A stretch of DNA of 8,015 nucleotides from Ruminococcaceae bacterium UBA2857 (GTDB taxonomy: Bacteria > Bacillota > Clostridia > Oscillospirales > Acutalibacteraceae), in the NCBI GenBank assembly GCA_002350705.1, contig DEFH01000066.1:48263-56277 (forward strand), written 5' to 3'. Under the pieces are notes generated by a model, which did no database searches, was not told where the DNA came from, and worked only from the letters and a program-made list of their open reading frames with translations. A program made the translations under genes and the position numbers. How positions within the stretch are numbered: the first letter of the stretch is position 1; every line of letters begins with the position of its first letter. Positions 6,743 to 8,015 of this stretch are shown piece after piece.

Positions 6743-6788
6743 TGGCAACCTTAACCCACCGGCTTTAGACGGTGGGTTAAGGTTGCCA
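6743..6788. repeat. 19-bp perfect inverted repeat, left-end hairpin of the IS element
   Basis: TGGCAACCTTAACCCACCG (6743-6761) is exactly complementary to 6770-6788, around the eight-base loop GCTTTAGA. Subterminal hairpins of this kind are what TnpA recognises on single-stranded DNA in this family. No T run directly follows on either strand, so it is not a standard terminator, although it would be a very stable RNA structure in any transcript running through from mrnC. Its right arm also carries the tnpB -35 box. Confidence 0.9.
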
Positions 6789-6811
6789 AAAGCGTAGTTT
6801 TTTGATATAAT
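6783..6811 (+). promoter_or_regulatory. tnpB promoter
   Basis: TTGCCA (6783-6788, one mismatch to TTGACA), a 17-base spacer and a perfect TATAAT (6806-6811) preceded by the extended -10 TG (6803-6804). The -35 hexamer is exactly the last six bases of the left-end hairpin's right arm. Transcription would start near 6817-6819, very close to the ribosome site AAGGTGGTGA (6819-6828), so the tnpB leader would be short. Confidence 0.7.
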
Positions 6812-6834
6812 AAAAATAAAGGTGGTGACAGCAG

Positions 6835-7938
6835 ATGTTAAAAGCATACAAGTATAGGTTATATCCGAATGAAGAACAAAAAATACAGTTTGCCAAAACT
6901 TTCGGCTGTTGCCGCTTTGTATACAATCAGACATTAGCTCACCGGAAAAATGCCTATGAACAGGAGAAAAAATCTTTAAGCAAAACAGATTGTAATAATT
7001 ATTGTAACAGAGAACTGAAAGCACAATACGAATGGCTGAAAGAAGTCGATAAATTTGCCCTTACAAATGCCGTTTACAATATGGACAGTGCTTACAGGAA
7101 GTTTTTTAAGGAACACGCAGGCTATCCGAAATTCAAAAGTAAGCATGATCATCGTAAATCCTACACGACGAATTATACAAACGGAAATATCGAAGTTGAT
7201 TTTGATAATAATAAAGTAAAACTGCCGAAAGTAAAATGGGTGAAAGCAAAGATTCACAGACGATTTGACGGTAATATAAAATCAGCAACGATCTCACAGA
7301 CACCAAGCGGAAAATACTATGCTTCCTTTCTTGTGGAAACAACACACGAAGCATTACCGTCTGTCAATAAAGCAATAGGTTTGGATTTAGGCATTAAAGA
7401 GTTCTGCATTACTTCTGACGGAGATAAGTATGAAAATCCAAAAATATTACGAAAATATGAAAAACTGCTGATAAAACTACAGCGTCAGTTAACACATAAG
7501 AAAAAAGGCAGCAGTAATTATCATAAAGCAAGGATAAAAATCGCAAAATGCCATGAAAAAATAACCAATATCAGAAAAGATTATCTGCACAGAATTTCTC
7601 TGAAAATTGTCAGCGAAAACCAAGTGATAGTGACAGAGAATTTACAAGTGCAGAACATGATGAAAAATCATCATTTGGCAAAATCCGTTGCGGATGTGTC
7701 ATGGTATGAGTTTACAAGACAGCTTGCGTACAAAGCACAGTGGAATGGTCGTGTTTATCAGAAGATAGATATATTTTTCCCAAGCAGTCAGTTATGTTCA
7801 TGCTGCGGATATCAGAATTCCGAAACAAAAGACTTATCTGTTCGGAATTGGATATGTCCAATATGTCAAGCAATTCATGACAGAGATATTAATGCCGCAA
7901 AAAATATCCTTTCGGAAGGATTAAGGCTTTTAGCCTGA
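6835..7938 (+). CDS. tnpB: TnpB, RNA-guided DNA endonuclease of an IS605-family element
   Basis: The 367 residues span a complete TnpB. The N-terminus has the family opening YKYRLYPNEEQ and a helix-turn-helix-like region (to about 60), followed by a strand-rich wedge domain (about 100-175), the RuvC core and a zinc finger. RuvC acidic residues are D184 (GLDLGIKEF), E268 (VTENL) and D351 (HDRDINAAKNI). The zinc ligands are C321, C324, C341 and C344. All are present, so cleavage activity is expected. TnpB proteins of this family use an omega RNA from the element's right end to cut DNA next to a short TAM, helping the transposon persist at its sites. The ribosome site AAGGTGGTGA ends six bases before the ATG. 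The gene is visibly more AT- and lysine-rich than obg and mrnC, in keeping with mobile origin. Older annotations call this family transposase OrfB, although it does not catalyse transposition. Confidence 0.95.
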   Translation: MLKAYKYRLYPNEEQKIQFAKTFGCCRFVYNQTLAHRKNAYEQEKKSLSKTDCNNYCNRELKAQYEWLKEVDKFALTNAVYNMDSAYRKFFKEHAGYPKFKSKHDHRKSYTTNYTNGNIEVDFDNNKVKLPKVKWVKAKIHRRFDGNIKSATISQTPSGKYYASFLVETTHEALPSVNKAIGLDLGIKEFCITSDGDKYENPKILRKYEKLLIKLQRQLTHKKKGSSNYHKARIKIAKCHEKITNIRKDYLHRISLKIVSENQVIVTENLQVQNMMKNHHLAKSVADVSWYEFTRQLAYKAQWNGRVYQKIDIFFPSSQLCSCCGYQNSETKDLSVRNWICPICQAIHDRDINAAKNILSEGLRLLA

Positions 7939-8015
7939 TAAATAACAAGTAGGGATGGTTCAGCCCGATTTTACGCCTGTGGAGTTAGTAGGTTACGAGG
8001 ACGATGAAGCAGGAA
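7860..8015 (+). ncRNA. partial omega RNA / right end of the IS element
   Basis: In TnpB systems the guide RNA scaffold overlaps the 3' end of tnpB and the right end, with the guide read from DNA outside the element. Here the tnpB stop lies in a hairpin, AGGCT/AGCCT around TTT (7924-7936). The 77 noncoding bases that follow contain GGGATGGTTCAGCCC (7952-7966), a possible short hairpin, and end in GATGAAGCAGGAA, a motif I recall shortly before the terminal hairpin of many IS605 right ends. That terminal hairpin and the guide lie beyond the window. The 5' limit given is a guess, and no separate promoter is evident. Confidence 0.55.

Larger units (their letters stand above)
6743..8015 (+). mobile_element. 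IS200/IS605-family element, tnpB-only (IS1341 type), right end beyond the window
   Basis: A perfect hairpin at 6743-6788, an intact tnpB, and a conserved-looking right-end segment (7939-8015) define the element. No tnpA (Y1 transposase) lies between the left hairpin and tnpB or elsewhere in the window, so it would have to be mobilised by a TnpA acting in trans, as for IS1341-group elements. IS605-family elements have no terminal inverted repeats and make no target duplication, so the exact left edge is uncertain. It probably lies a few to about 15 bases left of 6743, hard against the mrnC stop. The element is in the same orientation as the upstream operon. The right boundary and target site are not visible. 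Confidence 0.85.

Noticed and set aside
6743..6803. Left-end hairpin as an intrinsic terminator for mrnC
   Set aside because: The nearest T run (6798-6803) is ten bases beyond the stem, and the stem fits the subterminal hairpin of an IS605 element better. It may still affect transcripts, but not as a standard terminator.
6732..6834. A tnpA (Y1 transposase) gene partnered with tnpB
   Set aside because: The space between the left-end hairpin and tnpB is only about 50 bases, and no HUH or Y1 protein is encoded anywhere in the window.
1..8015. CRISPR arrays, tRNA or rRNA genes, phage attachment sites
   Set aside because: I saw no regularly spaced direct repeats, no tRNA cloverleaf or TTCGA-type arm in the intergenic gaps, and no integrase gene.

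Overview
The window looks like a chromosomal segment of a low-to-moderate GC Gram-positive bacterium, class Clostridia, most plausibly a Ruminococcus-like member of the Oscillospiraceae. The grounds are the Bacillota-type rplU-prp-rpmA cluster, in which L27 carries a cleavable N-terminal extension, an L21 leader RNA, Obg followed by mini-RNase III, and strong AGGAGG-type ribosome binding sites. The genus is an inference. All eight host genes and the transposon gene are on the + strand.

Layout. Positions 56-1333 encode a six-helix membrane protein with a complete cytoplasmic HD-GYP domain (putative c-di-GMP phosphodiesterase). After a 171-base gap with a possible extended -10 promoter comes a small P-loop, kinase-like protein (1505-2098). 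A near-consensus promoter (2108-2136) and an L21 leader RNA then open the ribosomal protein operon: rplU (2226-2531), prp (2528-2848) and rpmA (2852-3133). This operon ends at a clear intrinsic terminator (3167-3199). Directly behind it are a GT-C/GT39-like membrane glycosyltransferase (3224-5044), obg (5065-6336) and mrnC (6336-6731), closely packed. I see no good promoter for these three, so they may depend on readthrough of the terminator.

From about 6740 to the end of the window lies an IS200/IS605-family element of the tnpB-only (IS1341) type. It has a perfect 19-bp left-end hairpin, an apparently intact TnpB (6835-7938), and the start of the right end/omega RNA, which runs off the window. 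The tnpA transposase is absent here.

How the parts work together. L21 and L27 are 50S subunit proteins. Prp removes the first nine residues of L27, Obg is a GTPase needed for 50S assembly, and mini-RNase III trims 23S rRNA ends, so 2142-6731 is largely a large-subunit biogenesis locus with one unrelated envelope-type gene inserted. The TnpB element sits immediately after that locus, in the same orientation. Most of the window is ordinary core genome. The best leads are the overlap of the tnpB promoter with the element's hairpin, the off-window guide of the TnpB omega RNA, and the terminator/glycosyltransferase arrangement ahead of obg. I found no convincing wholly new system.
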